From Apostichopus japonicus (taxonomy: Eukaryota > Echinodermata > Holothuroidea > Aspidochirotida > Stichopodidae): a stretch of 64,000 bases of DNA. The stretch lies in assembly GCF_037975245.1 (NCBI RefSeq), contig NC_092568.1:39938631-40002630 (forward strand), given 5' to 3'. Shown here one piece after another: positions 37,101 to 50,750 of this stretch; the stretch's first letter is position 1, and the number at the start of each line of letters is the position of its first letter. Made by a program: the position numbers and the translations under genes. The notes under the pieces were generated by a model that ran no database searches, had not been told where the DNA came from, and saw only the letters and a program-made list of their open reading frames with translations.

Positions 37101-39330
37101 CTGTACAGCCCTGGTCAATTAAATCATGGAGCTATAAACATATATCTAGAGATTGATTACTGTAGGGGGTGGGGGTCAGGATCTGGGTAGGGAATAGAGG
37201 ATCTAGGCAATAATCTCTGCATTTGTATACAATTGCAGTAATCTAAAGAATGATAACTGCAGGGGGGGGGGGTCAGGATATGGGTAGAAAACTGAAGATA
37301 GGAAATAGTCAATGATTCCTATGGGCCTGAAAAATGATTCAAATGAATGTATCTAGACCATTATATGGGAACTTTCATAGTACCAAAATTAAGGCGTTGA
37401 TCCAAACAATAATAATACCTACTTTACACTCACTGTATATCTCTGCATATACACTTATAGGACTTGTAAACGAATGCAAGGAATCTAGAGTTTGATTACT
37501 GTAGGGAGGGGGTCATGATGTTGGTAGGAAACTTAGGATAGGCAACAATCAATGATTCTTATGGGCCTGAAAATTTATTCAAATGAATGTATCTAGACCA
37601 TTATATGGGAACTTTCATAGTACCAAAATTAAGGCAATGGCTCAAACAGTAATATTACCTACTTAACACTCACTGTACATCTCTGCATATATACCTTGAT
37701 AGGACTTGTATACAATTATAGAGAATCTAAATATTGATTACTGTAGGCCTGTACAGCCCTGGTCAATTAAATCATGGAGCTATAAACATATAGCTAGAGA
37801 TTGATTACTGTAGGGGGTGGGGGTCAGGATCTGGGTAGGGAATAGAAGATCTAGGCAATAATCTCTGCATTTGTATACAATTGTAGTGAATCTAAAGAAT
37901 GATAACTGCAGGGGGGGGGGTCAGGATATGGGTAGAAAACTGAAGATAGGAAATAGTCAATGATTCCTATGGGCCTGAAAAATGATTCAAATGAATGTAT
38001 CTAGACCATTATATGGGAACTTTTATAGTACCAAAATTAAGGCGTTGATCCAAACAATAATAATACCTACTTTACACTCACTGTATATCTCTGCATATAT
38101 ACTTATAGGACTTGTAAACGAATGCAAGGAATCTAGAGTTTGATTACTGTAGGGAGGGGGTCATGATGTTGGTAGGAAACTTAGGATAGGCAACAATCAA
38201 TGATTCTTATGGGCCTGAAAATTTATTCAAATGAATGTATCTAGACCATTATATGGGAACTTTCATAGTACCAAAATTAAGGCAATGGCTCAAACACTAA
38301 TATTACCTACTTAACACTCACTGTACATCTCTGCATATATACCTTGATAGGACTTGTATACAATTATAGAGAATCTAAATATTGATTACTGTAGGCCTGT
38401 ACAGCCCTGGTCAATTAAATCATGGAGCTATACACATATATCTAGAGATTGATTACTGTAGGGGGTGGGGGTCAGGATCTGGGTAGGGAATAGAGGATCT
38501 AGGCAATAATCTCTGCATTTGTATACAATTGCAGTGAATCTAAAGAATGATAACTGCAGGGGGGGGGGGGGTCAGGATATGGGTAGAAAACTGAAGATAG
38601 GAAATAGTCAATGATTCCTATGGGCCTGAAAAATTATTCAAATGAATGTATCTAGACCATTATATGGGAACTTTCATAGTACCAAAATTAAGGCGTTGAT
38701 CCAAACAATAATAATACCTACTTTACACTCACTGTATATCTCTGCATATACACTTATAGGACTTGTATACGATTGCAAGGAATCTAGAGTTTGATTACTG
38801 TAGGGAGGGGGTCATGATGTTGGTAGGAAACTTAGGATAGGCAACAATCAATGATTCTTATGGGCCTGAAAATTTATTCAAATGAATGTATCTAGACCAT
38901 TATATGGGAACTTTCATAGTACCAAAATTAAGGCAATGGCTCAAACACTAATATTACCTACTTAACACTCACTGTACATCTCTGCATATATACCTTGATA
39001 GGACTTGTATACAATTATAGAGAATCTAAATATTGATTACTGTAGGCCTGTACAGCCCTGGTCAATTAAATCATGGAGCTATAAACATATAGCTAGAGAG
39101 TGATTACTGTAGGGGGTGGGGGTCAGGATCTGGGTAGGGAATAGAGGATCTAGGCAATAATCTCTGCATTTGTATACAATTGCAGTGAATCTAAAGAATG
39201 ATAACTGCAGGGGGGGGGGGGTCAGGATATGGGTAGAAAACTGAAGATAGGAAATAGTCAATGATTCCTATGGGCCTGAAAAATTATTCAAATGAATGTA
39301 TCTAGACCATTATATGGGAACTTTCATAGT
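34140..39330 (+). repeat. Tandem duplication of a four-unit (~2.6 kb) block
   Basis: Rare variants recur at a constant 2594-2595 bp: ACTTATGATAGGC at 34291 and 36886, GCAGTAATCT (one base lost) at 34641 and 37236, and AACAGTAATATT at about 35051 and 37645. The GAAGATCTAGG plus TTTTATAGTACC pair in units 35177 and 37771 follows the same shift. The b monomer of unit 36476 changes from b-type to c-type sequence near 36655-36670, which marks the recombination junction. Confidence 0.8.
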
Positions 39331-42300
39331 ACCAAAATTAAGGCATTGATCCAAACAATAATAATACCTACTTTACACTCACTGTATATCTCTGCAATAC
39401 ACTTATAGGACTTGTATACGATTGCAAGGAATCTAGAGTTTGATTACTGTAGGGAGGGGGTCATGATGTTGGTAGGAAACTTAGGATAGGCAACAATCAA
39501 TGATTCTTATGGGCCTGAAAATTTATTCAAATGAATGTATCTAGACCATTATATGGGAACTTTCATAGTACCAAAATTAAGGCAATGGCTCAAACACTAA
39601 TATTACCTACTTAACACTCACTGTACATCTCTGCATATATACCTTGATAGGACTTGTATACAATTATAGAGAATCTAAATATTGATTACTGTAGGCCTGT
39701 ACAGCCCTGGTCAATTAAATCATGGAGCTATAAACATATAGCTAGAGATTGATTACTGTAGGGGGTGGGGGTCAGGATCTGGGTAGGGAATAGAGGATCT
39801 AGGCAATAATCTCTGCATTTGTATACAATTGCAGTGAATCTAAAGAATGGTAACTGCAGGGGGGGGGGTCAGGATATGGGTAGAAAACTGAAGATAGGAA
39901 ATAGTCAATGATTCCTATGGGCCTGAAAAATTATTCAAATGAATGTATCTAGACCATTATATGGGAACTTTCATAGTACCAAAATTAAGGCGTTGATCCA
40001 AACAATAATAATACCTACTTTACACTCACTGTATATCTCTGCATATATACTTATAGGACTTGTAAACGAATGCAAGGAAACTAGAGTTTGATTACTGTAG
40101 GGAGGGGGTCATGATGTTGGTAGGAAACTTAGGATAGGCAACAATCAATGATTCTTATGGGCCTGAAAATTTATTCAAATGAATGTATCTAGACCATTAT
40201 ATGGGAACTTTCATAGTACCAAAATTAAGGCAATGGCTCAAACACTAATATTACCTACTTAACACTCACTGTACATCTCTGCATATATACCTTGATAGGA
40301 CTTGTATACAATTATAGAGAATCTAAATATTGATTACTGTAGGCCTGTACAGCCCTGGTCAATTAAATCATGGAGCTATAAACATATAGCTAGAGATTGA
40401 TTACTGTAGGGGGTGGGGGTCAGGATCTGGGTAGGGAATAGAGGATCTAGGCAATAATCTCTGCATTTGTATACAATTGCAGTGAATCTAAAGAATGATA
40501 TCTGCAGGGGGGGGGGGGGTCAGGATATGGGTAGAAAACTGAAGATAGGAAATAGTCAATGATTCCTATGGGCCTGAAAAATTATTCAAATGAATGTATC
40601 TAGACCATTATATGGGAACTTTCATAGTACCAAAATTAAGGCATTGATCCAAACAATAATAATACCTACTTTACACTCACTGTATATCTCTGCAATACAC
40701 TTATAGGACTTGTATACGATTGCAAGGAATCTAGAGTTTGATTACTGTAGGGAGGGGGTCATGATGTTGGTAGGAAACTTAGGATAGGCAACAATCAATG
40801 ATTCTTATGGGCCTGAAAATTTATTCAAATGAATGTATCTAGACCATTATATGGGAACTTTCATAGTACCAAAATTAAGGCAATGGCTCAAACACTAATA
40901 TTACCTACTTAACACTCACTGTACATCTCTGCATATATACCTTGATAGGACTTGTATACAATTATAGAGAATCTAAATATTGATTACTGTAGGCCTGTAC
41001 AGCCCTGGTCAATTAAATCATGGAGCTATAAACATATAGCTAGAGATTGATTACTGTAGGGGGTGGGGGTCAGGATCTGGGTAGGGAATAGAGGATCTAG
41101 GCAATAATCTCTGCATTTGTATACAATTGCAGTGAATCTAAAGAATGATAACTGCAGGGGGGGGGGTCAGGATATGGGTAGAAAACTGAAGATAGGAAAT
41201 AGTCAATGATTCCTATGGGCCTGAAAAATTATTCAAATGAATGTATCTAGACCATTATATGGGAACTTTCATAGTACCAAAATTAAGGCGTTGATCCAAA
41301 CAATAATAATACCTACTTTACACTCACTGTATATCTCTGCATATATACTTATAGGACTTGTAAACGAATGCAAGGAAACTAGAGTTTGATTACTGTAGGG
41401 AGGGGGTCATGATGTTGGTAGGAAACTTAGGATAGGCAACAATCAATGATTCTTATGGGCCTGAAAATTTATTCAAATGAATGTATCTAGACCATTATAT
41501 GGGAACTTTCATAGTACCAAAATTAAGGCAATGGCTCAAACACTAATATTACCTACTTAACACTCACTGTACATCTCTGCATATATACCTTGATAGGACT
41601 TGTATACAATTATAGAGAATCTAAATATTGATTACTGTAGGCCTGTACAGCCCTGGTCAATTAAATCATGGAGCTATAAACATATATCTAGAGATTGATT
41701 ACTGTAGGGGGTGGGGGTCAGGATCTGGGTAGGGAATAGAGGATCTAGGCAATAATCTCTGCATTTGTATACAATTGCAGTGAATCTAAAGAATGATATC
41801 TGCAGCGGGGGGGGGGGGGGGTCAGGATATGGGTAGAAAACTGAAGATAGGAAATAGTCAATGATTCCTATGGGCCGTAAAAATTATTCAAATGAATGTA
41901 TCTAGACCATTATATGGGAACTTTCATAGTACCAAAATTAAGGCGTTGATCCAAACAATAATAATACCTACTTTACACTCACTGTATATCTCTGCATATA
42001 TACTTATAAGACTTGTAAACGAATGCAAGGAATCTAGAGTTTGATAACTGTAGGGAGGGGGTCATGATGTTGGTAGGAAACTTAGGATAGGCAACAATCA
42101 ATGATTCTTATGGGCCTGAAAATTTATTCAAATGAATGTATCTAGACCATTATATGGGAACTTTCATAGTACCAAAATTAAGGCAATGGCTCAAACACTA
42201 ATATTACCTACTTAACACTCACTGTACATCTCTGCATATATACCTTGATAGGACTTGTATACAATTATAGAGAATCTAAATATTGATTACTGTAGGCCTG

Positions 42301-45300
42301 TACAGCCCTGGTCAATTAAATCATGGAGCTATAAACATATAGCTAGAGATTGATTACTGTAGGGGGTGGGGGTCAGGATCTGGGTAGGGAATAGAGGATC
42401 TAGGCAATAATCTCTGCATTTGTATACAATTGCAGTGAATCTAAAGAATGATAACTGCAGGGGGGGGGGGGTCAGGATATGGGTAGAAAACTGAAGATAG
42501 GAAATAGTCAATGATTCCTATGGGCCTGAAAAATTATTCAAATGAATGTATCTAGACCATTATATGGGAACTTTCATAGTACCAAAATTAAGGCGTTGAT
42601 CCAAACAATAATAATACCTACTTTACACTCACTCTGTATCTCTGCATATATACTTATAGGACTTGTAAACGAATGCAAGGAATCTAGAGTTTGATTACTG
42701 TAGGGAGGGGGTCATGATGTTGGTAGGAAACTTAGGATAGGCAACAATCAATGATTCTTATGGGCCTGAAAATTTATTCAAATGAATGTATCTAGACCAT
42801 TATATGGGAACTTTCATAGTACCAAAATTAAGGCAATGGCTCAAACACTAATATTACCTACTTAACACTCACTGTACATCTCTGCATATATACCTTGATA
42901 GGACTTGTATACAATTATAGAGAATCTAAATATTGATTACTGTAGGCCTGTACAGCCCTGGTCAATTAAATCATGGAGCTATACACATATATCTAGAGAT
43001 TGATTACTGTAGGGGGTGGGGGTCAGGATCTGGGTAGGGAATAGAGGATCTAGGCAATAATCTCTGCATTTGTATACAATTGCAGTGAATCTAAAGAATG
43101 ATAACTGCAGGGGGGGGGGTCAGGATATGGGTAGAAAACTGAAGATAGGAAATAGTCAATGATTCCTATGGGCCGGAAAAATGATTCAAATGAATGTATC
43201 TAGACCATTATATGGGAACTTTCATAGTACCAAAATTAAGGCGTTGATCCAAACAATAATAATACCTACTTTACACTCACTGTATATCTCTGCATATATA
43301 CTTATAGGACTTGTAAACGAATGCAAGGAATCTAGAGTTTGATAACTGTAGGGAGGGGGTCATGATGTTGGTAGGAAACTTAGGATAGGCAACAATCAAT
43401 GATTCTTATGGGCCTGAAAATTTATTCAAATGAATGTATCTAGACCATTATATGGGAACTTTCATAGTACCAAAATTAAGGCAATGGCTCAAACACTAAT
43501 ATTACCTACTTAACACTCACTGTACATCTCTGCATATATACCTTGATAGGACTTGTATACAATTATAGAGAATCTAAATATTGATTACTGTAGGCCTGTA
43601 CAGCCCTGGTCAATTAAATCATGGAGCTATACACATATATCTAGAGATTGATTACTGTAGGGGGTGGGGGTCAGGATCTGGGTAGGGAATAGAGTATCTG
43701 GGCAATAATCTCTGCATTTGTATACAATTGCAGTGAATCTAAAGAATGATAACTGCAGCGGGGGGGGGGGGGGGGTCAGGATATGGGTAGAAAACTGAAG
43801 ATAGGAAATAGTCAATGATTCCTATGGGCCTGAAAAATTATTCAAATGAATGTATCTAGACCATTATATGGGAACTTTCATAGTACCAAAATTAAGGCGT
43901 TGATCCAAACAATAATAATACCTACTTTACACTCACTGTATATCTCTGCAATACACTTATAGGACTTGTATACGATTGCAAGGAATCTAGAGTTTGATTA
44001 CTGTAGGGAGGTTGTCATGATGTTGGTAGGAAACTTAGGATAGGCAACAATCAATGATTCTTATGGGCCTGAAAATTTATTCAAATGAATGTATCTAGAC
44101 CATTATATGGGAACTTTCATAGTACCAAAATTAAGGCAATGACTCAAACACTAATATTACCTACTTAACACTCACTGTACGTCTCTGCATATATACCTTG
44201 ATAGGACTTGTATACAATTATAGAGAATCTAAATATTGATTACTGTAGGCCTGTACAGCCCTGGTCAATTAAATCATGGAGCTATACACATATATCTAGA
44301 GATTGATTACTGTAGGGGGTGGGGGTCAGGATCTGGGTAGGGAATAGAGGATCTAGGCAATAATCTCTGCATTTGTATACAATTGCAGTGAATCTAAAGA
44401 ATGATAACTGCAGGGGGGGGGGGTCAGGATATGGGTAGAAAACTGAAGATAGGAAATAGTCAATGATTCCTATGGGCCTGAAAAATTATTCAAATGAATG
44501 TATCTAGACCATTATATGGGAACTTTCATAGTACCAAAATTAAGGCGTTGATCCAAACAATAATAATACCTACTTTACACTCACTGTATATCTCTGCAAT
44601 ACACTTATAGGACTTGTATACGATTGCAAGGAATCTAGAGTTTGATTACTGTAGGGAGGTTGTCATGATGTTGGTAGGAAACTTAGGATAGGCAACAATC
44701 AATGATTCTTATGGGCCTGAAAATTTATTCAAATGAATGTATCTAGACCATTATATGGGAACTTTCATAGTACCAAAATTAAGGCAATGACTCAAACACT
44801 AATATTACCTACTTAACACTCACTGTACGTCTCTGCATATATACCTTGATAGGACTTGTATACAATTATAGAGAATCTAAATATTGATTACTGTAGGCCT
44901 GTACAGCCCTGGTCAATTAAATCATGGAGCTATACACATATATCTAGAGATTGATTACTGTAGGGGGTGGGGGTCAGGATGTGGGTAGGGAATAGAGGAT
45001 CTAGGCAATAATCTCTGCATTTGTATACAATTGCAGTGAATCTAAAGAATGATAACTGCAGGGGGGGGGGTCAGGATATGGGTAGAAAACTGAAGATAGG
45101 AAATAGTCAATGATTCCTATGGGCCTGAAAAATTATTCAAATGAATGTATCTAGACCATTATATGGGAACTTTCATAGTACCAAAATTAAGGCGTTGATC
45201 CAAACAATAATAATACCTACTTTACACTCACTGTATATCTCTGCATATATACTTATAGGACTTGTAAACGAATGCAAGGAATCTAGAGTTTGATTACTGT

Positions 45301-46865
45301 AGGGAGGGGGTCATGATGTTGGTAGGAAACTTAGGATAGGCAACAATCAATGATTCTTATGGGCCTGAAAATTTATTCAAATGAATGTATCTAGACCATT
45401 ATATGGGAACTTTCATAGTACCAAAATTAAGGCAATGGCTCAAACACTAATATTACCTACTTAACACTCACTGTACATCTCTGCATATATACCTTGATAT
45501 GACTTGTATACAATTATAGAGAATCTAAATATTGATTACTGTAGGCCTGTACAGCCCTGGTCAATTAAATCATGGAGCTATACACATATATCTAGAGATT
45601 GATTACTGTAGGGGGTGGGGGTCAGGATGTGGGTAGGGATTAGAGGATCTAGGCAATAATCTCTGCATTTGTATACAATTGCAGTGAATCTAAAGAATGA
45701 TAACTGCAGGGGGGGGGGTCAGGATATGGGTAGAAAACTGAAGATAGGAAATAGTCAATGATTCCTATGGGCCTGAAAAATTATTCAAATGAATGTATCT
45801 AGACCATTATATGGGAACTTTCATAGTACCAAAATTAAGGCGTTGATCCAAACAATAATAATACCTACTTTACACTCACTGTATATCTCTGCATATATAC
45901 TTATAGGACTTGTAAACGAATGCAAGGAATCTAGAGTTTGATAACTGTAGGGAGGGGGTCATGATGTTGGTAGGAAACTTAGGATAGGCAACAATCAATG
46001 ATTCTTATGGGCCTGAAAATTTATTCAAATGAATGTATCTAGACCATTATATGGGAACTTTCATAGTACCAAAATTAAGGCAATGGCTCAAACACTAATA
46101 TTACCTACTTAACACTCACTGTACATCTCTGCATATATACCTTGATAGGACTTGTATACAATTATAGAGAATCTAAATATTGATTACTGTAGGCCTGTAC
46201 AGCCCTGGTCAATTAAATCATGGAGCTATACACATATATCTAGAGATTGATTACTGTAGGGGGTGGGGGTCAGGATCTGGGTAGGGAATAGAGGATCTAG
46301 GCAATAATCTCTGCATTTCTATACAATTGCAGTGAATCTAAAGAATGATAACTGCAGGGGGGGGGGGGTCAGGATATGGGTAGAAAACTGAAGATAGGAA
46401 ATAGTCAATGATTCCTATGGGCCTGAAAAATTATTCAAATGAATGTATCTAGACCATTATATGGGAACTTTCATAGTACCAAAATTAAGGCGTTGATCCA
46501 AACAATAATAATACCTACTTTACACTCACTGTATATCTCTGCAATACACTTATAGGACTTGTATACGATTGCAAGGAATCTAGAGTTTGATTACTGTAGG
46601 GAGGTTGTCATGATGTTGGTAGGAAACTTAGGATAGGCAACAATCAATGATTCTAATGGGCCTGAAAATTTATTCAAATGAATGTATCTAGACCATTATA
46701 TGGGAACTTTCATAGTACCAAAATTAAGGCAATGGCTCAAACACTAATATTACCTACTTAACACTCACTGTACGTCTCTGCATATATACCTTGATAGGAC
46801 TTGTATACAATTATAGAGAATCTAAATATTGATTACTGTAGGCCTGTACAGCCCTGGTCAATTAA

Positions 46866-49800
46866 ATCATGGAGCTATACACATATATCTAGAGATTGAT
46901 TACTGTAGGGGGTGGGGGTCAGGATCTGGGTAGGGAATAGAGGATCTAGGCAATAATCTCTGCATTTGTATACAATTGCAGTGAATCTAAAGAATGATAA
47001 CTGCAGGGGGGGGGGGGGGTCAGGATATGGGTAGAAAATGAAGATAGGAAATAGTCAATGATTCCTATGGGCCTGAAAAATTATTCAAATGAATGTATCT
47101 AGACCATTATATGGGAACTTTCATAGTACCAAAATTAAGGCGTTGATCCAAACAATAATAATACCTACTTTACACTCACTGTATATCTCTGCAATACACT
47201 TATAGGACTTGTATACGATTGCAAGGAATCTAGAGTTTGATTACTGTAGGGAGGGGGTCATGATGTTGGTAGGAAACTTAGGATAGGCAACAATCAATGA
47301 TTCTAATTGGCCTGAAAATTTATTCAAATGAATGTATCTAGACCATTATATGGGAACTTTCATAGTACCAAAATTAAGGCAATGGCTCAAACACTAATAT
47401 TACCTACTTAACACTCACTGTTCATCTCTGCATATATACCTTGATAGGACTTGTATACAATTATAGAGAATCTAAATATTGATTACTGTAGGCCTGTACC
47501 GCCCTGGTCAATTAAATCATGGAGTTTAAACATGGAGCTAGAGATTGATTACTGTAGGGGGTGGGGGTCAGGATGTGGGTAGGGAATAGAGGATCTAGGC
47601 AATAATCTCTGCATTTGTATACAATTGCAGTGAATCTAAAGAATGATAACTGCAGGGGGGGGGGTCAGGATATGGGTAGAAAACTGAAGATAGGAAATAG
47701 TCAATGATTCCTATGGGCCTGAAAAATTATTCAAATGAATGTATCTAGACCATTATATGGGAACTTTCATAGTACCAAAATTAAGGCGTTGATCCAAACA
47801 ATAATAATACCTACTTTACACTCACTGTATATCTCTGCATATATACCTATAGGACTTGTAAACGAATGCAAGGAATCTAGAGTTTGATTACTGTAGGGAG
47901 GGGGTCATGATGTTGGTAGGAAACTTAGGATAGGCAACAATCAATGATTCTTATGGGCCTGAAAATTTATTCAAATGAATGTATCTAGACTATTATATGG
48001 GAACTTTCATAGTACCAAAATTAAGGCAATGGCTCAAACACTAATATTACCTACTTAACACTCACTGTACATCTCTGCATATATACCTTGATATGACTTG
48101 TATACAATTATAGAGAATCTAAATATTGATTACTGTAGGCCTGTACAGCCCTGGTCAATTAAATCATGGAGCTATACACATATATCTAGAGATTGATTAC
48201 TGTAGGGGGTGGGGGTCAGGATCTGGGTAGGGAATAGAGGATCTAGGCAATAATCTCTGCATTTGTATACAATTGCAGTGAATCTAAAGAATGATAACTG
48301 CAGGGGGGGGGGGGGGGTCAGGATATGGGTAGAAAACTGAAGATAGGAAATAGTCAATGATTCCTATGGGCCTGAAAAATTATTCAAATGAATGTATCTA
48401 GACCATTATATGGGAACTTTCATAGTACCAAAATTAAGGCGTTGATCCAAACAATAATAATACCTACTTTACACTCACTGTATATCTCTGCATATATACT
48501 TATAGGACTTGTAAACGAATGCAAGGAATCTAGAGTTTGATTACTGTAGGGAGGGGGTCATGATGTTGGTAGGAAACTTAGGATAGGCAACAATCAATGA
48601 TTCTTATGGGCCTGAATATTTATTCAAATGAATGTATCTAGACCATTATATGGGAACTTTCATAGTACCAAAATTAAGGCAATGGCTCAAACACTAATAT
48701 TACCTACTTAACACTCACTGTACGTCTCTGCATATATACCTTGATAGGACTTGTATACAATTATAGAGAATCTAAATATTGATTACTGTAGGCCTGTACA
48801 GCCCTGGTCAATTAAATCATGGAGCTATACACATATATCTAGAGATTGATTACTGTAGGGGGTGGGGGTCAGGATCTGGGTAGGGAATAGAGGATCTAGG
48901 CAATAATCTCTGCATTTGTATACAATTGCAGTGAATCTAAAGAATGATAACTGCAGGGGGGGGGGGGGGGTCAGGATATGGGTAGAAAATGAAGATAGGA
49001 AATAGTCAATGATTCCTATGGGCCTGAAAAATTATTCAAATGAATGTATCTAGACCATTATATGGGAACTTTCATAGTACCAAAATTAAGGCGTTGATCC
49101 AAACAATAATAATACCTACTTTACACTCACTGTATATCTCTGCAATACACTTATAGGACTTGTATACGATTGCAAGGAATCTAGAGTTTGATTACTGTAG
49201 GGAGGGGGTCATGATGTTGGTAGGAAACTTAGGATAGGCAACAATCAATGATTCTAATGGGCCTGAAAATTTATTCAAATGAATGTATCTAGACCATTAT
49301 ATGGGAACTTTCATAGTACCAAAATTAAGGCAATGGCTCAAACACTAATATTACCTACTTAACACTCACTGTACATCTCTGCATATATACCTTGATAGGA
49401 CTTGTATACAATTATAGAGAATCTAAATATTGATTACTGTAGGCCTGTACAGCCCTGGTCAATTAAATCATGGAGTTTAAACATATAGCTAGAGATTGAT
49501 TACTGTAGGGGGTGGGGGTCAGGATGTGGGTAGGGAATAGAGGATCTAGGCAATAATCTCTGCATTTGTATACAATTGCAGTGAATCTAAAGAATGATAA
49601 CTGCAGGGGGGGGGGGGGTCAGGATATGGGTAGAAAACTGAAGATAGGAAATAGTCAATGATTCCTATGGGCCTGAAAAATTATTCAAATGAATGTATCT
49701 AGACCATTATATGGGAACTTTCATAGTACCAAAATTAAGGCGTTGATCCAAACAATAATAATACCTACTTTACACTCACTGTATATCTCTGCATATATAC

Positions 49801-50750
49801 CTATAGGACTTGTAAACGAATGCAAGGAATCTAGAGTTTGATTACTGTAGGGAGGGGGTCATGATGTTGGTAGGAAACTTAGGATAGGCAACAATCAATG
49901 ATTCTTATGGGCCTGAAAATTTATTCAAATGAATGTATCTAGACCATTATATGGGAACTTTCATAGTACCAAAATTAAGGCAATGGCTCAAACACTAATA
50001 TTACCTACTTAACACTCACTGTACATCTCTGCATATATACCTCGATAGGACTTGTATACAATTATAGAGAATCTAAATATTGATTACTGTAGGCCTGTAC
50101 AGCCCTGGTCAATTAAATCATGGAGCTATAAACATATAGCTAGAGATTAATTACTGTAGGGGGTGGGGGTCAGGATCTGGGTAGGGAATAGAGGATCTAG
50201 GCAATAATCTCTGCATTTGTATACAATTGCAGTGAATCTAAAGAATGATAACTGCAGGGGGGGGGGTCAGGATATGGGTAGAAAACTGAAGATAGGAAAT
50301 AGTCAATGATTCCTATGGGCCTGAAAAATTATTCAAATGAATGTATCTAGACCATTATATGGGAACTTTCATAGTACCAAAATTAAGGCGTTGATCCAAA
50401 CAATAATAATACCTACTTTACACTCACTGTATATCTCTGCATATAGGACTTGTATACGATTGCAAGGAATCTAGAGTTTGATTACTGTAGGGAGGGGGTC
50501 ATGATGTTGGTAGGAAACTTAGGATAGGCAACAATCAATGATTCTTATGGGCCTGAAAATTTATTCAAATGAATGTATCTAGACCGTTATATGGGAACTT
50601 TCATAGTACCAAAATTAAGGCAATGGCTCAAACACTAATATTACCTACTTAACACTCACTGTACATCTCTGCATATATACCTTGATAGGACTTGTATACA
50701 ATTATAGAGAATCTAAATATTGATTACTGTAGGCCTGTACAGCCCTGGTC
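46866..50750 (+). repeat. Tandem duplication of a three-unit (~1.95 kb) block
   Basis: GTAGAAAATGAAG (a two-base loss) occurs at 47031 and 48982, TGGAGTTTAAACAT at 47520 and 49471, and CATATATACCTATAGG near 47840 and 49794. These shared private variants repeat at 1951-1954 bp, i.e. three units. Confidence 0.8.
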
